From Candidatus Thalassarchaeum sp. (GTDB taxonomy: Archaea > Thermoplasmatota > Poseidoniia > Poseidoniales > Thalassarchaeaceae): a stretch of DNA of 64,000 nt. Under the pieces are notes generated by a model that saw only the letters and a list, made by a program, of their open reading frames with translations, did no database searches and had not been told where the DNA came from. How positions within the stretch are numbered: position 1 is the first letter of the stretch; each line of letters opens with the position of its first letter. The translations under genes were made by a program, and so were the position numbers. Below, piece after piece: positions 1 to 9,861 of the stretch. The stretch is taken from positions 65,284 to 129,283 of the forward strand of contig JADHRW010000002.1 of the NCBI GenBank assembly GCA_016777225.1. Reading direction: 5' to 3'.

Positions 1-1197
1 TTTAATTTTAGATATATCTTCATTCTTTAGCAATGCGCGGGAGAAGAAAATTGCTACATCTTTCATTTCATCTGTCCCCATACCAACTCTTGTTAACTCT
101 GGAACACCCAATCGAAGTCCACTTGGCTGCATAGCCTTAGTATCACCTGGAAGCATATTCATATTAGTGATGATTCCTGATTTTTCTAGTAAATCAGCAG
201 CTTTCCTACCTGCACCCGAATCAATTTCTCCATGGCGAGTAAGGACTTGGTGACTAGCAGTATAACCCCTATCTTCTGCAAGAACATCAAAACCTTCTGC
301 CGCTAAAGCAGTAGCAAGAGATTTAGCATTTGCAACTATATTTTTTGCATAATCAGTACCAAATTCTTCAAATTCAGCAAGAGCTACCGCTTTTCCTGCT
401 ACATGATGAAGATGATATGAGGAACAGGTTCCGGGAAAAATCGAATTATTTAATTTTCGATGAAATTTTTCATCAGAAGAATTAGATAGGACTAAACCTC
501 CTTGAGGCCCTGGAAAGGTTTTGTGACTACTCCCTGTCATTACATCTGCACCTTCTCTTAATGGATCTTGAAATTGACCACCTGCAATTAATCCTAAGAC
601 ATGAGCTCCATCATACATCACCTTAGCGCCAACTTCATGAGCGGCATCGGCAAGTTCTTTCAAAGGGGTGGGGAATAAAAATACAGATTGACCAAATAAT
701 GCGAGATTTGGTTTTGTTTCTCTTATCATTTTTATAGAAGCATCAATATCAGGTTCCATTCTATCAATATCCCAAGGATATGTAACTAAATTTAATCCAC
801 GTACGCCTACTGCACCCATTCTGGCATGAGAAATATGTCCACCATCCGCTGTTGAAACAGCGGTAATTGTTTCACCTGGTTTCACTAAAGCCTTCAAAGC
901 AGCAATATTAGATACTGTCCCAGAGGTAGATTGGATATTTGTGAAATTACAATTAAAGACCCTCTTTGCAGACTCGATTCCTAATGATTCAATACTATCA
1001 AAATCATCACATCCTTGATAATATCGTTTACCAGGAAGACCTTCTGCATATCTTCCATGGAGGTCAGAGTTAACTGCTTTTGCAACCAATGGAGAAAGTA
1101 TATTTTCACTAGCAATCATTGGTAAACTATCTCTATAATGTTGTCCTGAAGAATTCACTGAATTGAGGATTGCGGTCACCTGAGCCTTTCTGTCCAT
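1..1197 (-). CDS. glyA: Serine hydroxymethyltransferase, 3' end truncated by window edge
   Basis: Open minus-strand frame from ATG at 1197 to the window edge: MDRKAQVTAILNSVNSSGQHYRDSLPMIASENILSP...LHGRYAEGLPGKRYYQGCDDFDSIE...TGSSHKTFPGPQGG. Typical SHMT motifs. Confidence 0.95.
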   Translation of the reverse strand, partial: MDRKAQVTAILNSVNSSGQHYRDSLPMIASENILSPLVAKAVNSDLHGRYAEGLPGKRYYQGCDDFDSIESLGIESAKRVFNCNFTNIQSTSGTVSNIAALKALVKPGETITAVSTADGGHISHARMGAVGVRGLNLVTYPWDIDRMEPDIDASIKMIRETKPNLALFGQSVFLFPTPLKELADAAHEVGAKVMYDGAHVLGLIAGGQFQDPLREGADVMTGSSHKTFPGPQGGLVLSNSSDEKFHRKLNNSIFPGTCSSYHLHHVAGKAVALAEFEEFGTDYAKNIVANAKSLATALAAEGFDVLAEDRGYTASHQVLTRHGEIDSGAGRKAADLLEKSGIITNMNMLPGDTKAMQPSGLRLGVPELTRVGMGTDEMKDVAIFFSRALLKNEDISKIK

Positions 1198-1316
1198 GGT
1201 GTTTCATTGTGACTAGGTCAAAGAGTTTAGCGGAACAAAGTTCTCTAGATTGTTGAAGAAAAATTTTACTCATGGAAGAGTGAAATACAATAAGTAGTAA
1301 TTCCACGGATAGATGT

Positions 1317-4082
1317 ATGACCTCTAAACAACGTGTATCTATTATTCTAGTACTTTTACTAGTTCTATCTGTTTCTGAAACAACATTTGGATATAGTTCA
1401 GGAAAAGTTGGCTCTTCAACATCTGGTTGTGGCTGTCACGGAGCCAGTGGGGGCTTAACACCCACGCTGTCAGGTCTTCCAAGTTCTGGATATGAAGAGA
1501 TAACTGCATATACATTGAATATTGGAGGCACTGGAGGTTCTTCAGGTACCAAAGGCGGATTTAATTTAGATGCTGATCTAGGTTCATGGTCAAATCCAGG
1601 GACTAGTGCTAAACTACAGAGTGGAGAGGTCACACATTCAAATTCAAATTCGAGAAGTTGGAGTGTGGACTGGACATCACCTGCTAATGGTTCAGGAACT
1701 GTTACTTTTTCACTAGCGGTCAATTTTGCTGATGGTAATGGAGGATCTTCTGGAGATGATTGGGCTACGAGTTCTTGGACACTCAGTCAGGCAACTCCAA
1801 CAAATGCTGATACTGACGGAGATGGTTGGAATGATTCAGATGAATCGGCGTGTGGAACTGATGCATCAGATAATTCATCGATTCCAACAGATACCGATTC
1901 AGATGGTATATGTGACCCTGTAGACACTGACGATGATGGAGATGGTTGGAGCGACTCAGATGAAGTAGCTTGTGGCACAGAAGGTGATAATTCCACATCA
2001 ATACCAATAGATACCGATAATGACGGAGTATGTAATACAGTAGATACTGATGATGATGGAGATGGTTGGTCAGATAGTGACGAAGATGACTGTGGTACAA
2101 ACTCTACTAATTCATCATCAATACCAACAGATAGTGATAACAACGGTATATGTGATGTATTAGATGGTGACGATGATGATGATGGTTGGTCAGATATTGA
2201 AGAAAATGACTGTGGAACAAACTCAACTAATTCTTCTTCAGTACCGACAGATACTGATTTCGACGGCATATGTGATGTATTAGACGACGATGATGATGAT
2301 GATGGTTGGCCAGATATTGAAGAAAATGTCTGTGGAACAAACTCAACTAATTCGACATCAATACCAACAGATACTGATGGTGATCGTATTTGTAATTTGA
2401 TTGATGAGGATGATGATAATGATGGTTGGAATGATCAAGAAGAGATTGATTGTGGTACCAACTCATTAGACTCGAATTCGATACCCGGAGATACTGACAA
2501 TGATGGGTCCTGTGATGCCATTGATGAAGATGACGATAATGACGGTTGGTCAGATATTGAAGAAAATGACTGTGGAACAAATATTACTAACGCATCAGAT
2601 ATTCCATTGGATACTGACATAGATGGACTCTGTGATATAATTGATGATGATGACGATAACGACGGTTATCTGGACGAAAATGACTCATTTCCTCTAGATA
2701 GTACTGAATGGCAAGATAATGATAATGACGGCATGGGTGATAACTTTGATCGAGATGATGATAATGATAATTGGTCGGACATAAATGAAAACTCTTGTAA
2801 TACTGATTCTTTAGATAATACCTCAATACCATTAGATACAGATGATGATAGTATTTGTGACTTACTTGATGATGATGATGACGGAGATAGCGTTACAGAT
2901 GATCTAGATATTTTCCCATTAGACGCTAATGAATCTTCAGATTATGATGTAGATGGAATAGGAGATAACGCAGATTTAGATGATGATAATGATAATTGGT
3001 CCGATGAGAAGGAGATAATTTGTGGTTCGGAAGTGATGAATCAAAGTTCTACACCTGAAGATTTGGACTTAGATATGATCTGTGATATTATGGATTCAGA
3101 TGACGATAATGATAATGTAGAAGATATGGAAGATGCTTTTCCGAGAGATTACAGCGAATGGAATGACTTCGATAATGATGGCACTGGAGATAATGCAGAT
3201 ACTGATGATGATAATGATAACTGGACTGATTTAGATGAAATATCTTGTATGACTGATTCACTAGATTTTAATTCAACTCCAATAGATACGGATTTTGATA
3301 ATCTATGTGACATCATAGATGATGATGATGATGGCGATAGTTTCAATGATTTAGAAGATTTATTTCCACTTGACCCTACTGAAAATGCCGATATGGATGG
3401 AGATGGTATTGGAGATAATAGTGATCAAGATAGAGATGGTGATGATGTTGATAATGAAATAGATTTATTTCCAGATAATCTATCAGAATCAGTCGATTAT
3501 GATGAAGATGGCATCGGAGATAACGCAGACTTAGATGACGATAATGATGGATGGACTGATTTGGAAGAGATTGAATCGGGTTATGACCCTTTGAATTCCC
3601 TAGAATATCCTCTAGATACAGATAATGATGGTATTGAAAATAAAATTGATGATGATGATGATGGAGATGGTTTCTTAGATTCAGTAGAAAATACATGTCA
3701 AACAAATCCACTAAATTCTGAATCTATTCCTTCAGACTTTGATAATGATGGTTTGTGTGATTATGCTGATTTAGATGATGATGGAGACGGAGCAGCAGAT
3801 GAAATAGATGACTTTCCTTTTGATCCAATCGAATATTCAGATCTTGACTCAGATGGGATAGGAAATAATGCGGATGATGATGATGACGGTGATGGCTGGA
3901 CAGACTATCAGGAAAATAATTGTATATCTAATTCTCAAGATGTAAATAGTGTACCTAGCGATACAGATGGAGATGGAGTTTGTGACCAAATGGAATCAGA
4001 AAATAATTCTGGATTACCAGGTTTTGGACTTATTTCAGTGATTAGCATGCTCGCTATCGCAGCTTTCGCAAGGAAGGAATGA
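1317..4082 (+). CDS. Secreted Asp-rich calcium-binding-repeat (thrombospondin type 3-like) surface protein with N-terminal choice-of-anchor-V-like CxCH region and PGF-CTERM-like C-terminus
   Basis: Signal peptide MTSKQRVSIILVLLLVLSVSETTFG; SSGKVGSSTSGCGCHG start; many DxDxDG repeats; C-terminus GLPGFGLISVISMLAIAAFARKE. Confidence 0.85.
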   Translation: MTSKQRVSIILVLLLVLSVSETTFGYSSGKVGSSTSGCGCHGASGGLTPTLSGLPSSGYEEITAYTLNIGGTGGSSGTKGGFNLDADLGSWSNPGTSAKLQSGEVTHSNSNSRSWSVDWTSPANGSGTVTFSLAVNFADGNGGSSGDDWATSSWTLSQATPTNADTDGDGWNDSDESACGTDASDNSSIPTDTDSDGICDPVDTDDDGDGWSDSDEVACGTEGDNSTSIPIDTDNDGVCNTVDTDDDGDGWSDSDEDDCGTNSTNSSSIPTDSDNNGICDVLDGDDDDDGWSDIEENDCGTNSTNSSSVPTDTDFDGICDVLDDDDDDDGWPDIEENVCGTNSTNSTSIPTDTDGDRICNLIDEDDDNDGWNDQEEIDCGTNSLDSNSIPGDTDNDGSCDAIDEDDDNDGWSDIEENDCGTNITNASDIPLDTDIDGLCDIIDDDDDNDGYLDENDSFPLDSTEWQDNDNDGMGDNFDRDDDNDNWSDINENSCNTDSLDNTSIPLDTDDDSICDLLDDDDDGDSVTDDLDIFPLDANESSDYDVDGIGDNADLDDDNDNWSDEKEIICGSEVMNQSSTPEDLDLDMICDIMDSDDDNDNVEDMEDAFPRDYSEWNDFDNDGTGDNADTDDDNDNWTDLDEISCMTDSLDFNSTPIDTDFDNLCDIIDDDDDGDSFNDLEDLFPLDPTENADMDGDGIGDNSDQDRDGDDVDNEIDLFPDNLSESVDYDEDGIGDNADLDDDNDGWTDLEEIESGYDPLNSLEYPLDTDNDGIENKIDDDDDGDGFLDSVENTCQTNPLNSESIPSDFDNDGLCDYADLDDDGDGAADEIDDFPFDPIEYSDLDSDGIGNNADDDDDGDGWTDYQENNCISNSQDVNSVPSDTDGDGVCDQMESENNSGLPGFGLISVISMLAIAAFARKE
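1807..3990 (+). repeat. Degenerate in-frame tandem repeats encoding about 40-aa DxDxDG units
   Basis: Recurring unit CGTNSxxxxSIPxDTDxDGICDxxDxDDDxDGWSDxEExx, interspersed with a DxFPLDxxExxDxDxDGxGDNxDxDDD variant. Confidence 0.85.
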
Positions 4083-4085
4083 TGG

Positions 4086-4158
4086 CGCCGACAGCAGGAC
4101 TCGAACCTGCGACCTGTGGATTAACAGTCCACCGCTCCACCAACTAAGCTATGTCGGC
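4086..4158 (-). tRNA. tRNA-Asn(GTT)
   Basis: Reverse complement GCCGACATAGCTTAGTTGGTGGAGCGGTGGACTGTTAATCCACAGGTCGCAGGTTCGAGTCCTGCTGTCGGCG folds as a cloverleaf: acceptor GCCGACA/TGTCGGC, anticodon GTT, T-loop GGTTCGAGTCC. Confidence 0.95.
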
Positions 4159-4189
4159 CTAACCTGCCGCCTGCTCAATCATTCATCAA

Positions 4190-4486
4190 TTAATCGGAAG
4201 GAAAAACACTCTCTTTGATTAATAATTTCATCTTCTCAGAGGTACCACCATGAGCACTATAGCCGCCCAAACCACCATCAGACCTCACTACTCTATGACA
4301 AGGAATCAATGGAGGATGTGGGTTTTTAGCACAAGCATTTGCTACGGCGCGTGAAGATTTTGGAGAACCTATAGATTCAGCTATCTGCTTATATGTTCTA
4401 ACTTCTCCATATGGGATTTTCTGTAGTTCAGACCAAACTTTAACTTGAAATTCAGTACCTACTAATTTCATCATTCTTACTCCCAT
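4190..4486 (-). CDS. ogt: Methylated-DNA--protein-cysteine methyltransferase, short form (C-terminal domain only)
   Basis: GTEFQVKVWSELQKIPYGEVRTYKQIA...SRAVANACAKNPHPPLIPCHRVVRSDGGLGGYSAHG with the PCHRVV active site. Confidence 0.9.
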   Translation of the reverse strand: MGVRMMKLVGTEFQVKVWSELQKIPYGEVRTYKQIAESIGSPKSSRAVANACAKNPHPPLIPCHRVVRSDGGLGGYSAHGGTSEKMKLLIKESVFPSD

Positions 4487-5424
4487 TCAATAGTCCCTGG
4501 TGGTTTGTGAGTAATGTCATAAACAACACGATTTACTTGACCTTTCAGAGCGTTGGTAATTTCAGTACTGATAGATGCTAGAACTTCGTGAGGAATAGGA
4601 GAATACTTTGCACTCATACCGTCAATACTAGTAACTGCTCTGACAACAATAGTCTCACCATGAACTCTAGTATCACCATGAACACCCACAGAACGTACTG
4701 GTAATAAAGCGGCAAAATATTGCCAAGGCAAATTACATTTACCAGCTAGAGCTGCCTCTTGAATCCTAGTTTCAACAATATGGCAAGCTTCACGGCATGC
4801 TTCTACACGAGATTCATTAAGAACACCAAGGACTCTAACTGCTAAACCGGGCCCTGGAAATGGTTGACGCTCGCTTGATTTGATTTTAAGTTCTCTAGCT
4901 ATTTCTCTAACTTCATCTTTATAGAACTCTCTGAGTGGTTCAACAATATCTAAATCAACATCTTCTGGTAGCCCACCTACATTATGATGAGATTTGATTA
5001 CATCACGTTCCCCGCCTCCAGATTCAATCCAATCTGGAGCAATTGTACCCTGAACTAAAAACTTAGCACCACATATTTTTTGCTCTTCCTCAAATACCCG
5101 AATAAATTGTTCACCTATTATTTTTCTTTTCTCTTCAGGATCAGTTACACCTTGTAAATTTGAGAAGAATCTTTGAGATGCATTAACAACTTTCAGTTCA
5201 ATACCCATCTCTGCAAACATTTCAGTTACTTCATCAGTTTCATTTTTTCTCATAAATCCTGTATCTACATATACACAATGCAGTAAGCTACCAACTGCAC
5301 GGTGGGCTAATACTGCAGCAACGGATGAATCAATACCGCCAGAGCAAGCAATTATTGCAGTATCATTAATTTTTTTCTGTAATTCATCAATTGCTTCATC
5401 AACTAACATTTGAGTCTGCATCAA
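4477..5424 (-). CDS. guaAB: GMP synthase subunit B (PP-loop ATPase subunit)
   Basis: ACSGGIDSSVAAVLAHRA, QPFPGPGLAVRVLG, C-terminus YDITHKPPGTIEWE; lacks a glutaminase domain, as in archaeal split GMP synthase. Confidence 0.93.
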   Translation of the reverse strand: MMQTQMLVDEAIDELQKKINDTAIIACSGGIDSSVAAVLAHRAVGSLLHCVYVDTGFMRKNETDEVTEMFAEMGIELKVVNASQRFFSNLQGVTDPEEKRKIIGEQFIRVFEEEQKICGAKFLVQGTIAPDWIESGGGERDVIKSHHNVGGLPEDVDLDIVEPLREFYKDEVREIARELKIKSSERQPFPGPGLAVRVLGVLNESRVEACREACHIVETRIQEAALAGKCNLPWQYFAALLPVRSVGVHGDTRVHGETIVVRAVTSIDGMSAKYSPIPHEVLASISTEITNALKGQVNRVVYDITHKPPGTIEWE

Positions 5425-5903
5425 ACCGATTCACCTCGGAGAGATTCATCATCTGAAATAACCTTAGCAGTTTTCATCGCTCTCCAAGCATCATATTGCC
5501 GGGCTAAATCTGTGTCTACCAGAGCGAGCATTTGTACAGCTAATGCTCCAGCGTTATCTCCACGATCTACACCTACGGTTGCTACAGGCATCCCGGGAGG
5601 CATTTGTACAATAGAAAGAAGACTGTCTAAAGGAACCTTGCCACCTACGGGCACACCAATTACAGGGAGTGTAGTCATAGATGCTATGACGCCGGGTAAA
5701 GCTGCAGCCATTCCCGCCATTCCAATAAAAATGCGACAACCAGACTCTATTGAAGATTCTACTACAGATTCAAGATACTTCGGCGCACGATGAGCAGAAG
5801 CTACTCTGACTTCATGAGATATAGAAAACTCATTCAGAACTGAAACACATTTTTCGGCAATAGGCAAATCAGATTTAGAACCCAATATTATACAAACGTC
5901 CAT
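5421..5903 (-). CDS. purE: N5-carboxyaminoimidazole ribonucleotide mutase
   Basis: MDVCIILGSKSDLPIAEKC...VRVASAHRAPKYL...AGMAAALPGVIASMTTLPVIGVPV; overlaps guaAB start by 4 nt. Confidence 0.95.
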   Translation of the reverse strand: MDVCIILGSKSDLPIAEKCVSVLNEFSISHEVRVASAHRAPKYLESVVESSIESGCRIFIGMAGMAAALPGVIASMTTLPVIGVPVGGKVPLDSLLSIVQMPPGMPVATVGVDRGDNAGALAVQMLALVDTDLARQYDAWRAMKTAKVISDDESLRGESV

Positions 5904-5961
5904 ACCTCTCGGATATGAAGACGGTTCAAATGCCTGCCGTTCATAAGATTAGGAAAAATAG

Positions 5962-6822
5962 TTACTCATCTTCTGCAATTTGAATAAAATTTAATGGCCA
6001 CGATTCTCCAAGAATTTTCACAGGAGACTGAAATAGAATATCTGTTAATAATTCATTCTCAAGAAAATTTGAATTGAAGGGGTCGTGTATTATTCGATTA
6101 TTATATACTATACTGAAGGCTATAAATTTATGATTACCCCAAGATAATCCCGTTATTTCTCCTGAATAAGGCCCTAATTCTTTCGACCATTTTGCAATTA
6201 ATCCATTTCGGAATTTCTTTGATAATAAAATCCATCCCTGATTAAAGATATCTTCGGAAAAATCAGATTGTAAAATTGGCAGTAACCACCTAGCAGAATT
6301 GACAGAAAGTGATTTACTGATATTTTGAACCGTCTTTAACCAAGCAAATATGAAGAAAAGATAAGATAACCACCCTAATTTAGGGTCTATAGCAATATGC
6401 AATAAGAATAAAAATATACCAAAAATAAATGGAATTATCTGCAAAGGAAATAAATTAAAATCCTCACTATTTCCATTAGAAAACTGCAAAAAAGGCACGA
6501 GTAGTAAAAACCATGAAATTAGAAAAAAAGAAATAGCAAGGTTTTGATCATCTAAAAATACCTTATTTGGAAAAATTAGTGGAATTGCACTAGCAATTAG
6601 AAAAAATAATGACCAAGCGGTTGTAAATAAAATTCGAGGACCAACTGGCTCTAATCTCTGACGCATCCAACCTCTACCCCCAATATCATAAGTAGTAAAA
6701 TCCCATGATTCAGTAGGTATTTCTTCGCCGAATCGGAATAGCTTGTCATTTTCTTCTGAATTAGGCCACCATGTAGGATTACCAGATAACCATTCTTGGT
6801 CATTCCCATCCAGCATGCTCAT
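5962..6822 (-). CDS. Hypothetical multi-pass membrane protein
   Basis: 286-aa ORF with about four hydrophobic segments and soluble N- and C-terminal parts; no family recognised. Confidence 0.6.
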   Translation of the reverse strand: MSMLDGNDQEWLSGNPTWWPNSEENDKLFRFGEEIPTESWDFTTYDIGGRGWMRQRLEPVGPRILFTTAWSLFFLIASAIPLIFPNKVFLDDQNLAISFFLISWFLLLVPFLQFSNGNSEDFNLFPLQIIPFIFGIFLFLLHIAIDPKLGWLSYLFFIFAWLKTVQNISKSLSVNSARWLLPILQSDFSEDIFNQGWILLSKKFRNGLIAKWSKELGPYSGEITGLSWGNHKFIAFSIVYNNRIIHDPFNSNFLENELLTDILFQSPVKILGESWPLNFIQIAEDE

Positions 6823-6852
6823 GCGAGAGAGCCATACCTCTTCTTTTTTCGC

Positions 6853-8373
6853 TTAATCCTGAACATTAGGATTACCTGGATGACGGAGAATTAAATTTCT
6901 AGCCGCCCATACTTCATCGACTCGACCAACATCAGTTGTATGGGGAGCAGTGGTCACAATTTCAGGATCTTCTGTTAAAATCGTAAGGAAATCCTTTGCA
7001 AATTGATCTAAGACTTCTTTGGATTCAGTTTCAGTAGGTTCTATCATCAAACATTCAGGTACAATCATGGGGAAATATAGAGTGGGGGCCATGACTCCAT
7101 AATCTAACAATCTTTTTGCTATATCTTTTCCAGTAACTCCTACTTTATCTTTCATATCGATCATCGATAATGTGAACTCATGCATTACAAAATCAGTCGG
7201 TGCACCATCTAAAGGCATAGCATGAATTTTCGAAGCGACTTCTGGTTCGGGATTCATTATCTTATATCTTAAATAATTAGCATTTAATACCGCATGCTCA
7301 GACATTCTCTCAAGTTCTCTACCGTATCTACGATAAAATGCCCAGCAACGTACAATTGCACCAGCATTACCGTGCCATTGTTGAACCTTACCAATCGTAT
7401 TTTCAGGTGACATCCAGCTATACCAAAAACCATCTCCAACTCCCTTGGGATCAGAATCGTTTGATTTACGCCTTGTTGCTAAAGGTGTTGGAAGATATTT
7501 AGCTAAATGTGATTTTACTCCTATTGGTCCACTTCCAGGACCACCACCACCATGAGGTTGACTGAACGTTTTATGAAGATTATAGTGAACAGCGTCAAAT
7601 CCCATCAAACCGGGATCTGTTTTACCAATTATAGCATTAAAGTTCGCTCCATCATAATACATTTGACCGCCAGCAGAGTGCACTATTTCCGATGCCTTTG
7701 CAATTTCAGGTTCAAAAACACCAAGAGTCGATGGATTAGTAATCATCATAGCTGCTGTGTCATCGCCTAAAACAGATTGAAGAGCATCTAAATCGATTCT
7801 ACCATCCTCTCCACTTGGTATCTCAATTATCTCATATCCACACATTGAAGCAGATGCGGGATTTGTCCCATGTGCAGAATCTGGTACTATGACTTTGTTT
7901 CTATGGCTCTCTCCTCTTTCGCGATGATATTCTTGAATGCATCTCATTGCAGTAAATTCACCCTGTGCACCCGCAACTGGTTGTAGAGTAACTTGATCCA
8001 TACCTGAACAAATAGCAAGCATTTCTTGCATCTCGTAAAAAATTGAAAGTATTCCTTGGATCTGATGTTCAGGTTGTAATGGATGCATACGATCTATACC
8101 AGGTAGGTTAACAATTCTCTCATTAACTCGAGGATTATGTTTCATTGTACAGGAACCTAAAGGATAAAATCCAGTATCAATACCAAAATTTCTTCTTGAC
8201 AACCAAGTATAATGACGTACTAATTCTGGTTCACTAGCTCTAGGCCATGCTGGAGGTTTTAATCTCAACATTGAATCAGGAACTGTATTATTAATTTCAG
8301 AATTAGATAAAATTGGTTTAGGTTGTGACCAGCCAGCGTTAGATGAACCGTTGAAAGCAAAAATATCACTCAT
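6853..8373 (-). CDS. gcvPB: Glycine dehydrogenase (decarboxylating) subunit 2
   Basis: YPLGSCTMKHNPRVNE...HGTNPASASMCGYEI...DAVHYNLHKTFSQPHGGGGPGSGPIGVK (PLP lysine in HKTF). Confidence 0.96.
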   Translation of the reverse strand: MSDIFAFNGSSNAGWSQPKPILSNSEINNTVPDSMLRLKPPAWPRASEPELVRHYTWLSRRNFGIDTGFYPLGSCTMKHNPRVNERIVNLPGIDRMHPLQPEHQIQGILSIFYEMQEMLAICSGMDQVTLQPVAGAQGEFTAMRCIQEYHRERGESHRNKVIVPDSAHGTNPASASMCGYEIIEIPSGEDGRIDLDALQSVLGDDTAAMMITNPSTLGVFEPEIAKASEIVHSAGGQMYYDGANFNAIIGKTDPGLMGFDAVHYNLHKTFSQPHGGGGPGSGPIGVKSHLAKYLPTPLATRRKSNDSDPKGVGDGFWYSWMSPENTIGKVQQWHGNAGAIVRCWAFYRRYGRELERMSEHAVLNANYLRYKIMNPEPEVASKIHAMPLDGAPTDFVMHEFTLSMIDMKDKVGVTGKDIAKRLLDYGVMAPTLYFPMIVPECLMIEPTETESKEVLDQFAKDFLTILTEDPEIVTTAPHTTDVGRVDEVWAARNLILRHPGNPNVQD

Positions 8374-9737
8374 TAATTCACCCCCTTAATCCAATCTTCA
8401 ATCACTGAAACAAGAGAAGAAATATCTGTTTCACTGGTTCTTTCATCACAACCAACCAAGAGACAAGATGACATCTCATCCCACCATTGACCTAATGGTA
8501 ATCCTGCCATCACTCCTTTAGAGTCCATGAATGCAACTGCATCTGCAGAATCACCAGGTAATTTGATTACAATATCTCTAAAATTATATGCATCGGGATG
8601 AAATAACTCTACTCCTTCTATAGAACTTAAAGCTCTTTTAGTTAGTTCTGTAGTTGCTGCAACTCTCTTGGACAAGACTGTTATCCCATCTGGTCCCAAT
8701 AGCGACATGTGCATAGCTCCCATTAATGCAATTAATGTTTCATTAGAACAAATATTGGAAGTTGCTCTGTGCCTTCGGATGTGTTGCTCTCGTGTAGAAA
8801 GAGTGAGGGTGAATGCCATCTTTTCATTCGAGTCATGAGTCTGTCCTACAATTCTCCCTGGCATCTGACGAATATATTTCTCATTACATGCGAATATTCC
8901 ATAAATTGGCCCCCCAAATGTAGGACCGATTCCAAAAGGTTGACCTTCTCCGACTACAATGTCTGCTCCCCATTCACCAGGAGGCGAAACAATTCCTAGA
9001 GATACTGCATCAATACCTACTATAAGAGCAGTATTTTCGCCAATCAAATCTTTCAGTTTTAATAACCCCTCATCCAAGATTCCAAAGGAATTTGGTTGTT
9101 CAACATAAACTGCACAAGACCCATTAGCAATAGATGCTGAATCAATGTCTAGAAGACCATTTTTCTTATGTTTAAGGATTTGAATATTAATTCCCGCACC
9201 CTGTACATAATTTTCTATCACTGACATTCTATGAGGAGGAACTAATTCTGAAACATATATTGTTTCTTTTTGTAATGCTTTTTTGTTGTGTACTCGAACA
9301 GCACAGGTAATTGCCTCAGCAGCAGATGTAGATGCATCATACATACTAACATTTGAAATCGGTAAACTGACAAGTTCGGAAATCATTGTTTGAAATTCCC
9401 ACATAGCTTGTAGCATACCCTGACTTACTTCTGCCTGATAAGGAGTGTAAGATGTCAAGAACTCACCTCTAGTTGCTAACATACCAACCATTGTAGGGAC
9501 AAAATTTCTTACTAGACCTGCAGAAAGGAAAGACGGGCGAGAATCAAGATTAATGTTCGAACCAAGAAGGTGCTGAGCATCTCTCCAGATTTCTTCTTCT
9601 GACTGAGGTAATGGCAAAGGTAATGCAACAGTTCTCTTGACACCTTCGGGTATGTTAGAAAACAGGTCTTCTATAGAATTTAGCCCCATTATTGAGAGCA
9701 TTTCTTGTTCGCGACCTAAGTTTGGTAGTTGGTCCAT
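8373..9737 (-). CDS. gcvPA: Glycine dehydrogenase (decarboxylating) subunit 1
   Basis: SFLSAGLVRNFVPTMVGMLATRGEFLTSYTPYQAEVSQGMLQAMWEFQTMI; stop overlaps the gcvPB start by 1 nt. Confidence 0.95.
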   Translation of the reverse strand: MDQLPNLGREQEMLSIMGLNSIEDLFSNIPEGVKRTVALPLPLPQSEEEIWRDAQHLLGSNINLDSRPSFLSAGLVRNFVPTMVGMLATRGEFLTSYTPYQAEVSQGMLQAMWEFQTMISELVSLPISNVSMYDASTSAAEAITCAVRVHNKKALQKETIYVSELVPPHRMSVIENYVQGAGINIQILKHKKNGLLDIDSASIANGSCAVYVEQPNSFGILDEGLLKLKDLIGENTALIVGIDAVSLGIVSPPGEWGADIVVGEGQPFGIGPTFGGPIYGIFACNEKYIRQMPGRIVGQTHDSNEKMAFTLTLSTREQHIRRHRATSNICSNETLIALMGAMHMSLLGPDGITVLSKRVAATTELTKRALSSIEGVELFHPDAYNFRDIVIKLPGDSADAVAFMDSKGVMAGLPLGQWWDEMSSCLLVGCDERTSETDISSLVSVIEDWIKGVN

Positions 9738-9861
9738 TCATCCATCTCCGCTTCTGTATATACACTAGGAAGTGAAATAATGACTTAATTGTTCGTTGTT
9801 GAAAACTATACATTAGACCGATATGCTCTTAGAGTTTAGGAATTAGTCGACACATGATAGA

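Noticed and set aside
1436-3711. Multiple antisense and alternate-frame ORFs (e.g. 1783..2100 -, 1787..2269 -, 2587..2832 -, 3376..3711 -)
   Set aside because: Low-complexity His/Ser-rich translations of the Asp-codon repeats in other frames; all inside the well-supported 1317..4082 CDS.
1807-3990. The Asp-rich repeats as a possible CRISPR-like or satellite DNA array
   Set aside because: Repeats are degenerate at DNA level, conserved at protein level and in one continuous reading frame, so selection is on protein.
5410-5793. 127-aa + strand ORF
   Set aside because: Antisense to purE, which is strongly supported.
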